Assembly: GCF_000378405.1 (NCBI RefSeq)
Contig: NZ_KB899636.1
Coordinates: 376,645-416,132, forward strand
Direction of reading: 5' to 3'
From: Succinimonas amylolytica DSM 2873
Lineage (GTDB): Bacteria > Pseudomonadota > Gammaproteobacteria > Enterobacterales > Succinivibrionaceae
Length of the DNA: 39,488 bases
Under the pieces are notes generated by a model that did not search any database, was not told the DNA's origin, and worked only from the letters and a program-made list of their open reading frames with translations. The translations under genes and the position numbers were made by a program. Of the stretch, positions 8,501 to 17,372 are shown one piece after another (position 1 is the first letter of the stretch; the number at the start of each line of letters is the position of its first letter).

Positions 8501-8516
8501 TGTTCCACAAGGAGTA
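8501..8516. promoter_or_regulatory. Degenerate parS half-site 5
   Basis: TGTTCCACAAGGAGTA keeps the left half TGTTCCAC but has lost the right half. It sits at the same kind of spacing (269 bases after site 4) as the others, which suggests a decayed fifth site. Confidence 0.4.
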
Positions 8517-8938
8517 TCCAGGTCAGTCAAATGTCATAGTAAACAAATTTAATAACACTAAGAGAGGAGAATGCAATTGTGATAAAATTTCGAACTTGCC
8601 AGTTACGGTCTGAAATTTAAACAATGATACTAAAAAAGATTTTTATAGAATTAATAGATATTTACAGTGCGTATAGGCATTATAGTTAATTATAACACAT
8701 TTTGCTCAAAAACATACAATTAAAAACAAAATATGAATACACCTGTTTTTTATCATTCATAATCAAGCAAGCTTTAACAATTCAGAGTTTAAGCTATAAA
8801 ACACAAAGGCAGGTGTAAAAAATGCAATGATGACGATTTATATTGATTTTTACTTTTTTTTGGTGAGGTACCTCGATTACTACGCACTACATCTAGTATA
8901 CTTAGAGCTAAAAAAACAATAAAGATAATAAACTTATA

Positions 8939-8960
8939 AAAGGAAGAGATTTATTCCTTT
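8939..8960 (-). terminator. Possible terminator of recF
   Basis: On the minus strand AAAGGAA and TTCCTTT form a 7-bp stem with an 8-base loop, beginning at the recF stop codon and followed by TTATAAGTTTATT. The stem is AT-rich, so the call is weak. Confidence 0.35.
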
Positions 8961-10053
8961 AAAATAACATTGAGACTTTATTATCTGCAATAGAATAAAA
9001 AGAAGCAACAGGGAATGTATCTCTGTACCTATATTCAGAATCCTTCCCTACAATAGTAAGAAAAAACTGGGCTCTTGATCCTATTGATTTAATAAGATCA
9101 CATAAAATTCGTTGATTATTTTCATCAAGTTCAGATGTTATATCGTCAATTAAAAAAATACAATTACTGCCAGATTTCTTAGTATATAACAGCCCTTGAG
9201 CTATATGCATGGATATTACCAGAAGTTTCTGCTGTCCTCTTGATAACAATTGCTCAGCCATTGTGTCATTCACTTTAATTTTTAGATCTGCTTTATGTGG
9301 TCCAGAAAGTGTATATCCTAAAGAGAATTCTCGATCTCTATTCTTTCTCAAAATATTCAATAGACCTTCCTCTCTTTTGTATCCATAATTTAAAGTAAAT
9401 TTAAAGTTATATTCAGGAATAAATTTTTGTGTTATTAGTGATATCTCCTGAGAAAAATCATTTATATAATCTTTTCTTAAATCAGAAATTAGTTCAGATA
9501 ACTGAACAAAAAGCTCATTCCAATATTGGAAAGAAAAATCATCGGACCTCTCATGAACAAGAGAATTTCTTTGCTTTAAAACCCGATAAAAGTCATTATA
9601 TACTTTTCCTGATGACGACTGATTATAAAAAACCCCCCAATCAACAAAACTCCTTCTAACAGAAGGACCTTCAGTCAATAAAGAAAAGGAATCTGGAGAT
9701 ATTAATTGTACACATAGGTTTTTAGCAATATCACTATTCCTTACGATATTTTTATTATCAAAAACAACTTTGATACTACCATCAGATTTTCTTTCCAAAC
9801 CTTCATAATGATTATTTCCATTATTATCATGCAAAACAGCAAAGACACTAAAAGATGAACATCCAGATTTAATTAAGCTTTGATTATTAGAAGTCCTAAA
9901 TGATTTAGCAAGAGAAAGATAATAAATAGATTCGAGAATAGATGTTTTACCGACACCGTTACTGCCACAAAAAACATTAATTCCATTTGAGAGTGGAATA
10001 TCAAGGTACTCAAAGTTTCTAAAATTTGAAACCTTTATATGACTAAGGAACAT
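8959..10053 (-). CDS. recF: DNA replication and repair protein RecF
   Basis: RecF is an ABC-type ATPase that binds gapped DNA and helps RecOR load RecA. The 364-residue protein begins MFLSHIKVSNFRNFEYLDI, the usual RecF start, so the ATG at 10053 is preferred over a TTG five codons upstream. Walker A is GSNGVGKTS (about 31-39), the ABC signature is LSRGQQKL, and Walker B with D-loop is FLIDDITSELD (about 305-315). Length matches E. coli RecF (357). It follows dnaN by 68 bases in the leftward dnaA-dnaN-recF unit; an intercistronic stem-loop lies 22 bases before the start. Confidence 0.96.
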   Translation of the reverse strand: MFLSHIKVSNFRNFEYLDIPLSNGINVFCGSNGVGKTSILESIYYLSLAKSFRTSNNQSLIKSGCSSFSVFAVLHDNNGNNHYEGLERKSDGSIKVVFDNKNIVRNSDIAKNLCVQLISPDSFSLLTEGPSVRRSFVDWGVFYNQSSSGKVYNDFYRVLKQRNSLVHERSDDFSFQYWNELFVQLSELISDLRKDYINDFSQEISLITQKFIPEYNFKFTLNYGYKREEGLLNILRKNRDREFSLGYTLSGPHKADLKIKVNDTMAEQLLSRGQQKLLVISMHIAQGLLYTKKSGSNCIFLIDDITSELDENNQRILCDLIKSIGSRAQFFLTIVGKDSEYRYRDTFPVASFYSIADNKVSMLF

Positions 10054-10074
10054 GCCGGATACTAGCAAAGAAAT

Positions 10075-10112
10075 TTCAAGGACAGAGAGAAAAAACTCTC
10101 TATGTCCTTGAA
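10075..10112 (-). repeat. Intercistronic stem-loop between dnaN and recF
   Basis: TTCAAGGACAGAGAG (10075-10089) and CTCTCTATGTCCTTGAA (10096-10112) pair with a small internal bulge around a run of A on the plus strand. On the transcript this is a stable stem just upstream of recF. There is no T-tract after it, so it may tune expression of recF or protect the dnaN end rather than terminate. Confidence 0.6.
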
Positions 10113-10121
10113 AACAAAACT

Positions 10122-11333
10122 TTAAATAACAATTCTACTTACAACATAACACGCTTGGCTAATCTGTTCGCCCTCCCCTGCCACAGCTTCTACCTTTGCA
10201 CTGTTACTGTTAGTTGTCATGGAAATCTTAATCTTTTTTGCAGTCATGTTCTTACAAATATCAATAAGATAATCCGCCTTATAAGCCAAATTAAAATCAT
10301 CACCTTCATACTCAGCTATAATATGCTCAACTGCTTCCTCGTGAAGACTGTTCTTAGCTTTTATGGTAATTGATGAATTAACAACTATGAGTTCAACTGC
10401 ATTATTTAAAGAATTACAAAGAATCTTCACCCTCTCAAGAGAGTTTTTAAAACTCTCACGATCAAGCGTAATAACCCGATTACAGTTGTTGGGAACAATC
10501 ATTAGAATGTTAGGATAATCACTGTCAATAAGACAACTAATCACTGTAACACCATTAATTTCAGTTCTGAAACTGTTTTTTCCAACAAATAATTCTATTA
10601 CAGAATCCTGAAAAGACTTATCCTTAGAATATTCATTCAAAAGCCTAATCACTTCACCCACAGTCTTTTTTGGGAGAATAAAAGAATTTCTGCCATTATA
10701 GTTTTCGGGAAAAATACACTCTTCTTCAAGCTCTGCTCTCTGAATGTTCGCTCTGTGAGCATCTGATGTATATATGTCTAGATCCTTATGAGAACCGGTT
10801 TCCTGTCTCAAGGTGAAGCACATTCCCTTCAAAGCTACACGATAATTTTCCTGGGGAATCGCAAAACTCGTCGTCTTCATCATATCCAAAAGAGTCGAAG
10901 CTTTAATCTTCATAGAGTAGGAACTGGCAAGGATTTCAATTTCAGGAAACTGCTCCGCAGGAAGAGTTGACAGAGAAAAAGTGTTTCTGTCCGTACTCAA
11001 AGTGATAGACTTTCTGTCCGTCGATTCGATAACTTCAACGAAACATCCTTCAGGAAGACTTTTAACTATAGTTGCTAGCTTTTTTGCCTCAACAGTAATT
11101 GCGCCTTTCTCAACAGGGCCGTACAAACCAACCTCGCTGACCAATTCAATTTCGGTATCAGTGCAGATTAGGTACATCTTGTATTCTGTATCCTTTATGG
11201 GGCCCGTAGGATCGTTATACTCAATTTTCATGAGAACATTCTGAGTTATCGGTTCCTTTTGATTTGTGCCAACAGATCCGGAAATCTGCTCTAAAGGCTT
11301 AATAAAAGCTTCTCTTTGAATTTTGAATCTCAT
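10122..11333 (-). CDS. dnaN: DNA polymerase III sliding clamp, beta subunit
   Basis: DnaN forms the ring clamp that tethers polymerase III to DNA. The 403 residues form the usual three similar domains, starting MRFKIQREAFIKPLEQISG. Recognisable blocks include ITVEAKKLATIVKSLPEG, LPAEQFPEIE, the NYRVALKGMCFTL region and IDSDYPNILMIVP. It is about 35 residues longer than E. coli DnaN (366). The extra residues appear as small loops, for example DPTGPIKDTEYKMYL near 40, and the C-terminal part ends YVVSRIVI where the family usually has a methionine-rich end. It lies 29 bases after dnaA. Confidence 0.95.
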   Translation of the reverse strand: MRFKIQREAFIKPLEQISGSVGTNQKEPITQNVLMKIEYNDPTGPIKDTEYKMYLICTDTEIELVSEVGLYGPVEKGAITVEAKKLATIVKSLPEGCFVEVIESTDRKSITLSTDRNTFSLSTLPAEQFPEIEILASSYSMKIKASTLLDMMKTTSFAIPQENYRVALKGMCFTLRQETGSHKDLDIYTSDAHRANIQRAELEEECIFPENYNGRNSFILPKKTVGEVIRLLNEYSKDKSFQDSVIELFVGKNSFRTEINGVTVISCLIDSDYPNILMIVPNNCNRVITLDRESFKNSLERVKILCNSLNNAVELIVVNSSITIKAKNSLHEEAVEHIIAEYEGDDFNLAYKADYLIDICKNMTAKKIKISMTTNSNSAKVEAVAGEGEQISQACYVVSRIVI

Positions 11334-11362
11334 AGTAATTGCACCATTTAATCTCTTGAATC

Positions 11363-13090
11363 TTACTCAGTAAGCTGTAATTTCAAATTTTCATAATCAG
11401 ATCTGATTTGATGATCTGTCTGAATCCATTTGGCAAGTTTGTCGCAAGCATGCATTACAGTAGAGTGATCTCTATCTCCAAACTGCTTCCCAAGGCTTGG
11501 ATAGCTCTGCCCCGTCAATTCTCTTGCCAAAGTCATTGCAATCATACGAGGCCTCGCAATTGGCTTTGATCTCGAAGGAGAATCCATATCCTTGACAGAT
11601 ATCTTGAAATACTCAGACACGGTTTCCTTAATATTATCCACGGTTACCATCTTTGCCCTCTGTGCCAGTTCATCTTTTAACACAGATTTAACCCTGTCCA
11701 CTGTAATGACCGTATCAGATTTGGGACCTAGAATAGTAGCCCCAATCGTTTTAATATATCCTTCAAGATTTCGAACGTTAGTCTGAAATTTCAACGTCAT
11801 AAAATCAACGCTTTGCTTATCAAACTTAAGTCCCATCTCTTCAATTTTTTTGAGAATTATTTTTCGTCTAGTATCAGAATCCGGGGGTTCCACTTTAATT
11901 ACAACCCCTGAACGAAATCTGGAACTTAAGCGTGAGTCAATCTTCTTAATTTCAGAAGGATGTACGCTAGCCGCAAAAACAAGCTGCTTTCCTGAAGTCG
12001 AAATCTCGTTCATAATACTGGTAAACTCACCAGCAAATGAATCACTGAATTTATTGTTGAACTCTTGCATATCATCAATCAACAAAACATCAAGACTTTT
12101 ATAGAGCGCTTTAAATTTACTTATAAGACCAGTCACAGAATTCTTGCTAGTACTGTAATCTGCGACTGCTTGAACAAAATCCTGGTAAATACTGATTAGT
12201 GGCACATACATTACTTTCTTATCAGGATAGTTTGTCAGGAGCGAATTTGCTATAGCAAAAAGGATATGAGTTTTCCCAAGACCGGTATCTCCATATACAA
12301 ACAAAGGATTCCTATCGGAAGTTCCCGGATGTTCAGCTACCAGCTTTCCATTGTCGCAAAGAGTTGCATTAGTAGGACCTTCAACAAAATTATCGAAGTT
12401 TTTGTTTTTCAGAATAAGATGCTTATGTTGCCTGTAAAACGGATTTTCCTTAACTTCTGCAAGACTTAACTGCTTGGAAAAGCTCATGTTTTGAAAACTG
12501 TCATCCTGGGAGGAAATACTTCCTTTTTCATATTGAGAAGGCCTATCAGAAACTGAAGCTCCCTTAGCTTCTGTGTGCGGGACAAACCCCCTTCCCATGT
12601 CATCAATTTTCAGTCCGAAACGATCGAAAGAACTTACCTCATTATGAGGTTGAACACTGCTGCTGTTCATTTGAATTTCTTTCTGAGGTAAGTACGAATA
12701 CCCGACTTTTGATACATCCCCTTCTCTATCAGTGTTTCTTTGGGATGGCACTGGAATCCGTCCTCCATGGAAAGGTGACTCCAGTTTTGACTGAGTATTT
12801 GAATTGTCTCCGAACTTCATATTGCTCTGGAGATCAATATTCACTCGATATTCCCTTCCAAGTGATTCCATCGTGGCCGCCCTAATGGTATCCACATAAT
12901 TGTTGTTTTCAAGAAAATCCTTTACTAGACGATTAGGAACATAAACAGTAAGAACATTGTGCTGATCTGACACAACAGCCATAGATTTTTTCAAAAACAT
13001 CCTGAGTTGCATCTGCCTAGCTCCGCCCAAAGGCACAGATTCAAGATGCTTTTTTACCTTTTCCCAGGAGGAAGGATCAAAAATTGGCAC
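11363..13090 (-). CDS. dnaA: Chromosomal replication initiator DnaA
   Basis: DnaA binds DnaA boxes at oriC and melts the origin. The 575-residue protein has an N-terminal DnaB-interaction domain (about 1-85), a long hydrophilic linker (about 86-225), an AAA+ core with Walker A GDTGLGKTH (267-275) and Walker B VLLIDDMQE (near 335), and the C-terminal helix-turn-helix with the signature GDRDHSTVMHACDKL. E. coli DnaA has 467 residues; the difference is mostly the linker, rich in Ser, Gln and Asn. The start is GTG at 13090, with GAGGTT before it. DnaA boxes in the region directly upstream suggest autoregulation. Confidence 0.97.
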   Translation of the reverse strand: MPIFDPSSWEKVKKHLESVPLGGARQMQLRMFLKKSMAVVSDQHNVLTVYVPNRLVKDFLENNNYVDTIRAATMESLGREYRVNIDLQSNMKFGDNSNTQSKLESPFHGGRIPVPSQRNTDREGDVSKVGYSYLPQKEIQMNSSSVQPHNEVSSFDRFGLKIDDMGRGFVPHTEAKGASVSDRPSQYEKGSISSQDDSFQNMSFSKQLSLAEVKENPFYRQHKHLILKNKNFDNFVEGPTNATLCDNGKLVAEHPGTSDRNPLFVYGDTGLGKTHILFAIANSLLTNYPDKKVMYVPLISIYQDFVQAVADYSTSKNSVTGLISKFKALYKSLDVLLIDDMQEFNNKFSDSFAGEFTSIMNEISTSGKQLVFAASVHPSEIKKIDSRLSSRFRSGVVIKVEPPDSDTRRKIILKKIEEMGLKFDKQSVDFMTLKFQTNVRNLEGYIKTIGATILGPKSDTVITVDRVKSVLKDELAQRAKMVTVDNIKETVSEYFKISVKDMDSPSRSKPIARPRMIAMTLARELTGQSYPSLGKQFGDRDHSTVMHACDKLAKWIQTDHQIRSDYENLKLQLTE

Positions 13091-13176
13091 AAACTAACCT
13101 CAAACAACACGAATAAAAACACTTTATCACGAAGAATTGATTTTACAATATGAATTGACAGTAATCCAGCACAAAT

Positions 13177-13335
13177 TGTGAATAACTTGAAATGTGATAT
13201 GGTTTTTGACAAGAAATGTTAACTATTGACGAAAGTTATCAACAACACCAACAATGTTGCAGCGATGGTATATTGATAATATCTTAAGAAATACCTTAAT
13301 TAGTTTATCAACAACCTATAAACAGCTTATTCACA
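13177..13335. other. DnaA-box cluster between dnaA and rpmH (second oriC candidate or dnaA control region)
   Basis: Two consensus boxes are visible: TTATTCACA on the minus strand at 13177-13185 and on the plus strand at 13327-13335. TTATCAACA occurs at 13236-13244 and 13305-13313 with one mismatch. The gene-free region lies where transcription diverges, dnaA leftward and rpmH rightward. Many bacteria have oriC here. Here it could be oriC or an autoregulatory region; the cluster upstream of mnmG has better boxes. Confidence 0.6.
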
Positions 13336-13377
13336 ACATAATTTTGATAACCTAAAACGACTCCTGCTCAAGATATG

Positions 13378-13406
13378 TTGACTGGAACGACTAAGAACTA
13401 TATAAT
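13378..13406 (+). promoter_or_regulatory. Sigma70 promoter of rpmH-rnpA
   Basis: TTGACT (13378-13383) and a perfect TATAAT (13401-13406) are separated by 17 bases. The predicted start near 13413 gives a leader of about 56 bases before rpmH. Confidence 0.85.
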
Positions 13407-13468
13407 CACGCGACTGTTCTGTGAACTAGAGCAGACTTTTATTTTTTTTATTATTGGGAGAATATATA

Positions 13469-13612
13469 ATGAAACGCACTTTTCAGCCTCATGTATTAAA
13501 GCGTAAGCGTGTTCACGGTTTTCGTAGTCGCATGAAGACAGCAGACGGTCGTAAGGTTCTTTCACGTCGTCGTGCAAAAGGCCGCGTTCGCCTTACAACT
13601 GTTAATGGCTAA
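13469..13612 (+). CDS. rpmH: 50S ribosomal protein L34
   Basis: The 47-residue protein [20 protein letters not shown]... is highly basic and matches bacterial L34 in length and sequence (E. coli 46 residues). It is preceded by GGGAGAA at a good distance. It was too short for a simple length cut-off but is unmistakable. Its last 8 bases overlap the start of rnpA, so the two are translationally coupled. Confidence 0.98.
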   Translation: MKRTFQPHVLKRKRVHGFRSRMKTADGRKVLSRRRAKGRVRLTTVNG

Positions 13613-13991
13613 AAGAAATTTTTCTAGGGAGTCCAGACTGCTGACTCCTGAAAGTTTCAATTCAGTCTTTAAAGATCCAATAAAAGCAGGATCTCCATCC
13701 ATAACTGTGCTTGCAAAAGCTAATGGTTTGGGTTTCCCGCGCTTGGGCTTGATTGTCCCTAAAAAAGCACTCAAGAAAGCAGTGTGGAGGAATCGGATTA
13801 AGCGCGTGGTGCGGGAAAATTTTAGAAATGCCCAAGATAAACTGTGTCCGTTAGATTTCGTAGTAATAGCGAAAGGTCCTGCACAAAATATGAGTAACAG
13901 GGATTTAGACGAAATCCTGGCAAAATTATGGAACGTCATATATCGCCGCTACAAAAAATTGCAAGTGCGCTTATCCGATCCTACCAAATAG
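13605..13991 (+). CDS. rnpA: Ribonuclease P protein component
   Basis: RnpA assists the catalytic RNA of RNase P in removing 5' leaders of tRNA precursors. The 128-residue protein starts [22 protein letters not shown] and carries the RNR signature in [14 protein letters not shown] (about residues 65-78). It has IGLIVPKK-like [14 protein letters not shown] just before it. The ATG at 13605 is chosen because it aligns with the family start; it overlaps rpmH by 8 bases. The 3' end overlaps yidD by 64 bases. Confidence 0.96.
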   Translation: MAKRNFSRESRLLTPESFNSVFKDPIKAGSPSITVLAKANGLGFPRLGLIVPKKALKKAVWRNRIKRVVRENFRNAQDKLCPLDFVVIAKGPAQNMSNRDLDEILAKLWNVIYRRYKKLQVRLSDPTK

Positions 13992-14176
13992 TTCTCAGTC
14001 CTGTGATAGGACAGCAATGCCGCTATATCCCTACCTGTTCTGAGTACACAAGACAGGCGATTTTAATGTATGGATTCTGGAACGGATTCTATCGTGGGAT
14101 CTGTCGCATAGGACGATGTAACCCTTTCTGTACAAGTGGTTTTGATCCCGTTTCTTTTCCTAATGATGAATTATGA
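13928..14176 (+). CDS. yidD: Membrane protein insertion efficiency factor YidD
   Basis: The 82-residue protein has the YidD pattern: [30 protein letters not shown], a G-x-x-G-F-YRGICRIGRCNPF block and a closing GFDPVSFP. Conserved cysteines are present. It is an amphipathic inner-membrane-associated protein that supports YidC-dependent insertion. It starts inside rnpA in another frame, as is usual in proteobacteria, and ends 6 bases before yidC. Confidence 0.95.
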   Translation: MERHISPLQKIASALIRSYQIVLSPVIGQQCRYIPTCSEYTRQAILMYGFWNGFYRGICRIGRCNPFCTSGFDPVSFPNDEL

Positions 14177-14182
14177 GAACAT

Positions 14183-15928
14183 ATGCAGCAACAACGTAAC
14201 ACTGTACTGATAATGCTGATTCTCTTCACTGTTTTCATGTTTTTTACATGGTCAGGTGACAGGAATGCAGCTTTACAGGCACAAAATCAACCCGAAGTAA
14301 CAATTCAATCCCCGAATACCGATAATATTGTAAAAGTCTCAACTGATCTCTACGACCTGGATATTAGTTTAGATAATGGGGATATTTTGAAAGCGGATCT
14401 TAAGGATCAAAAGCAGGAAATTAATTCATCTGAAAATTTTCACCTTCTGAAAATTACCAAAAATTTCAAATATTTTGCTTCAAGTAACATTGTGGCTGCA
14501 CAGCCAGAAGACCGTAACCTTGATCCGACACAGCAAACATCTGCCCAGTTCCATTACATGAATGTTAAGTATACATCAGATAAAACATCTTACGTAATGA
14601 ACAAACCGCAAGATCAGGATGGTCGCGATATAAAAGAATATTGTGCCATATACAGAGCATCAAGAAATCCAGATCAAAAAACGAGCAATAAGGATACTTT
14701 AAATCCACCGTCTGATAACAGCAGTCTTGTAGTAACGCTAAAAGGAGCAACATCTGACGGAATAAGCATTAACAAAATTTTCTCCTTTGAGAGATGTTCT
14801 CATGAAATCAGAGTTTCTTTCGAAGTTTCAAACTTATCAAAACCTTTGAGAATTGCTCAAATTTCATCTCTTGAACAATCGGTTAATGATCCGGAACTGA
14901 ATTCTGGAATGTTTGGAACCTCTGCTTACAGAGGAATGGCTTATTCAACATCTGATACAAAGTATCAGAAAGAAAGTTTCTCTGATATTGGAGAATTAAA
15001 ACAACCAGAAAATATACGTTCCTCCAAAGGCGGCTGGATCAGTATGATCCAACACTATTTCGTTGCCGCATGGGTTGGAGCCGAAAACACATCAAACACC
15101 ATTTTCTCTTACGGAAAAGACGATGCGGAAACAGCTGTGGTAGGAATCCGTTCACAAGATATAGCAATAGCTCCAGGAGAAAAAGCCACACTATCAAATA
15201 TTTTATGGATCGGCCCCAAAGATATTCATGAAATGAAGAAGGTTTCTCCAAATCTCGAACTTACAGTTGACTACGGATGGCTTTCATTCCTGTCCATTTG
15301 GCTTTATTACGCACTTGATTTTATTCACCAGATTCTGCCTAACTGGGGAGTTGCCATAATAGTACTTACAATTCTTGTTCGTTTGTCAATGTATTGGCTA
15401 ACAAAAAAGCAATACGTTTCAATGGCAAAGATGCGAATTTTGACACCAAAGATGAATGAACTTAAGGAATTGTACAAAGACGATAGACAAAAACTTAGCA
15501 TGGCAATGATGGAACTCTATCAGAAAGAGAAAGTCAATCCACTTGGAGGATGTTTGCCCATCCTGATACAAATGCCTATATTCATAGCTCTGTATTGGAC
15601 ATTTATGGAATCTACAGAACTCAGACATTCTGCGTTCTGCCTATGGATTCAGGACCTTTCGGCATATGATCCTTATTTTGTTCTTCCTATTTTGATGGGA
15701 GTTACAATGCTGATCATTCAAAAAATGTCGCCAACCACAATAACAGATCCTATGCAGAAAAAAATTATACTGATGATGCCAATAATATTCACAGGTTTAT
15801 TCTGTACATTCCCTTCAGGTCTTACCCTGTATTGGCTGGTGTCAAACATTTTCACCATCGGACAGCAGTTAGTTATTTTTAGAGCATTAGAAAAGAAAGG
15901 CTTAAGTCTGAAAAATCAAGCTAAATAA
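14183..15928 (+). CDS. yidC: Membrane protein insertase YidC
   Basis: YidC inserts and folds inner-membrane proteins, including ATP synthase subunits encoded downstream. The 581 residues comprise a first transmembrane helix (about 7-24), a large periplasmic domain (about 30-360, with a low-complexity Asn/Asp/Ser-rich part) and the conserved insertase core from LPNWGVAIIVLTILVR onward. The core shows the coiled cytoplasmic hairpin (MRILTPKMNELKELYKDD), NPLGGCLPILIQMPIFIALY, and the final FPSGLTLYWLVSNIFTIGQQ. E. coli YidC is 548 residues. A strong terminator follows. Confidence 0.97.
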   Translation: MQQQRNTVLIMLILFTVFMFFTWSGDRNAALQAQNQPEVTIQSPNTDNIVKVSTDLYDLDISLDNGDILKADLKDQKQEINSSENFHLLKITKNFKYFASSNIVAAQPEDRNLDPTQQTSAQFHYMNVKYTSDKTSYVMNKPQDQDGRDIKEYCAIYRASRNPDQKTSNKDTLNPPSDNSSLVVTLKGATSDGISINKIFSFERCSHEIRVSFEVSNLSKPLRIAQISSLEQSVNDPELNSGMFGTSAYRGMAYSTSDTKYQKESFSDIGELKQPENIRSSKGGWISMIQHYFVAAWVGAENTSNTIFSYGKDDAETAVVGIRSQDIAIAPGEKATLSNILWIGPKDIHEMKKVSPNLELTVDYGWLSFLSIWLYYALDFIHQILPNWGVAIIVLTILVRLSMYWLTKKQYVSMAKMRILTPKMNELKELYKDDRQKLSMAMMELYQKEKVNPLGGCLPILIQMPIFIALYWTFMESTELRHSAFCLWIQDLSAYDPYFVLPILMGVTMLIIQKMSPTTITDPMQKKIILMMPIIFTGLFCTFPSGLTLYWLVSNIFTIGQQLVIFRALEKKGLSLKNQAK

Positions 15929-15956
15929 TTGCTTGCATCAGCAACAAAATCAAAGT

Positions 15957-15989
15957 AAAACTCAGGTTAAAATCCTGAGTTTTTTTTTT
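15957..15989 (+). terminator. Rho-independent terminator after yidC
   Basis: AAAACTCAGG and CCTGAGTTTT form a 10-bp stem with a 7-base loop and are followed by a run of T to 15989. It ends the rpmH-rnpA-yidD-yidC unit. mnmE begins 12 bases later, so mnmE either relies on read-through or has a promoter inside yidC. Confidence 0.9.
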
Positions 15990-16001
15990 CAAGGTAATAG
16001 C

Positions 16002-17372
16002 ATGAATTTCAATGAAGATACAATAGCTGCAGTAGCAACTCCCGTTGGTCATGGAGGGGTTGGTATTATTAGAATATCTGGTAATAAAGCAAAGGCAGTC
16101 GCTGAAAAAATCGCGAGAATAACCCCCTCTCCAAGATACGCACATTACTCAGACTTTGTTGACGAAAATAATAACAAAATTGATGAAGGTCTTGTCATTT
16201 ACTTTATATCGCCGCACAGTTATACAGGAGAAGATATTGTCGAGTTTCAATGCCACGGCGGGCCGGTTGTACTAAACAGATTGATGCAGGAAATTCTAAA
16301 AGACAGCAGCATTAGACAGGCCTCCCCCGGTGAGTTTACAAAAAGGGCTTTTTTAAACGGAAAAATTGATCTCACCCAGGCAGAAGCAATACAGGATCTT
16401 ATAAATGCAACTAGCATTCAGGCATCAAAATCAGCAATAAATTCACTTTCCGGAGCATTTTCAAACAAAATCAATGAACTACTGGAAATTCTGATAAAAC
16501 TTAGAACATTCGTTGAAGCTTCCATAGACTTTCCAGACGAAAGTATTGATTTTGTCAATGAAGGTAATGTAATGAATGAATTGCATGTCTTAAAAAATCA
16601 AATAGAAGAAATTAAAAACACCGCAAAACAGGGGATTCTATTAACAGAAGGAGTAAACATAGTAATAGCAGGTAGACCAAATGCCGGAAAATCATCACTA
16701 CTTAATGAATTGTTAGGTGTCGAAAGAGCTATTGTAACAGACATAGCAGGTACTACTAGAGATACCATTAAAGAGACAATTAATATTGACGGGCTACCGG
16801 TACATATTATTGACACTGCAGGACTTCGTAAAAATACAGATAACACCGTAGAAAAAATCGGAATAAACAGGTCATGGAACGAAATTCACAGGGCATCAAG
16901 AATCCTCTTCTTATTTGATATTTCAGATAATGATAATAAAGAACAAATTAACCTCTTTAAAGAGATTATAAAAAACACAGAAAACAACACACCATGCACA
17001 ATACTATTCAATAAAATTGACAAAAATCCTGACTTTAAAGTTCCTGAAGAATTAAAAACTTTTTCATTTCTTAAAATTTCAGTAAAGGAAAAATCAGGAA
17101 TATCAGAACTAAAAGAACATATCAAATATTTTGCTGGTTATACAAACTCTACAGAGGGAATTTTTTCAGCAAGAAGAAGACATTTGATTGCCATTGATAA
17201 AGTACTCAATTCTCTAAATAACGCCGAAAACAATATTATAAATAATGAAAATTTAGAAATAGCTGCCGAAGATCTTAGAATTGCTCAAAATAACTTAAAT
17301 GAAATTACAGGAAAATATACAGCTGACGATCTTCTTGGAAGCATATTCAATACATTTTGTGTAGGAAAATGA
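16002..17372 (+). CDS. mnmE: tRNA uridine-5-carboxymethylaminomethyl modification GTPase MnmE
   Basis: MnmE with MnmG installs the cmnm5 group on wobble uridine 34. The 456-residue protein starts MNFNEDTIAAVATPVGHGGVG, so the ATG at 16002 (AAGG before it) is used rather than an upstream in-frame start inside the terminator. The N-terminal formyl-THF-binding domain has GRIAxx-like GVGIIRISG and HGGPVVLN; the helical domain contains LTQAEAIQDLI; the G domain has P-loop GRPNAGKSSL (about 223), DIAGTTRDT, DTAG and the FNKIDK specificity motif. The C-terminus FCVGK matches the essential CxGK. It overlaps earP by 4 bases. Confidence 0.97.
   Translation: MNFNEDTIAAVATPVGHGGVGIIRISGNKAKAVAEKIARITPSPRYAHYSDFVDENNNKIDEGLVIYFISPHSYTGEDIVEFQCHGGPVVLNRLMQEILKDSSIRQASPGEFTKRAFLNGKIDLTQAEAIQDLINATSIQASKSAINSLSGAFSNKINELLEILIKLRTFVEASIDFPDESIDFVNEGNVMNELHVLKNQIEEIKNTAKQGILLTEGVNIVIAGRPNAGKSSLLNELLGVERAIVTDIAGTTRDTIKETINIDGLPVHIIDTAGLRKNTDNTVEKIGINRSWNEIHRASRILFLFDISDNDNKEQINLFKEIIKNTENNTPCTILFNKIDKNPDFKVPEELKTFSFLKISVKEKSGISELKEHIKYFAGYTNSTEGIFSARRRHLIAIDKVLNSLNNAENNIINNENLEIAAEDLRIAQNNLNEITGKYTADDLLGSIFNTFCVGK

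Larger units (their letters stand above)
6912..8938. other. 2-kb AT-rich gene desert with parS cluster
   Basis: Both strands are closed by frequent stops and no frame has coding character. The sequence is markedly AT-rich. It contains five GTTCCAC-type palindromes or half-palindromes (listed individually) that match the ParB-binding parS consensus, and no clear RNA gene. A hairpin at 6935-6965 (CCTCAGAA/TTCTGAGG) ends the small gene before it. I infer a centromere-like region at which ParB loads. Confidence 0.75.

Noticed and set aside
8738-8817. Inverted repeat TACACCTG/CAGGTGTA in the gene desert, recalling the CACCTG repeat of the IS
   Set aside because: Only eight bases and widely spaced; sequence around it does not match the IS, so treated as chance.
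6912-8938. CRISPR array in the gene-free stretch
   Set aside because: The repeated palindromes are 16 bases at irregular spacing (52 to 269 bases), not regular repeats with uniform spacers.
13562-13939. A 125-codon leftward open frame
   Set aside because: It is antisense to rnpA, which has a clear family match.
15933-16001. Upstream in-frame start for mnmE
   Set aside because: It would translate through the yidC terminator; the family start matches the ATG at 16002.
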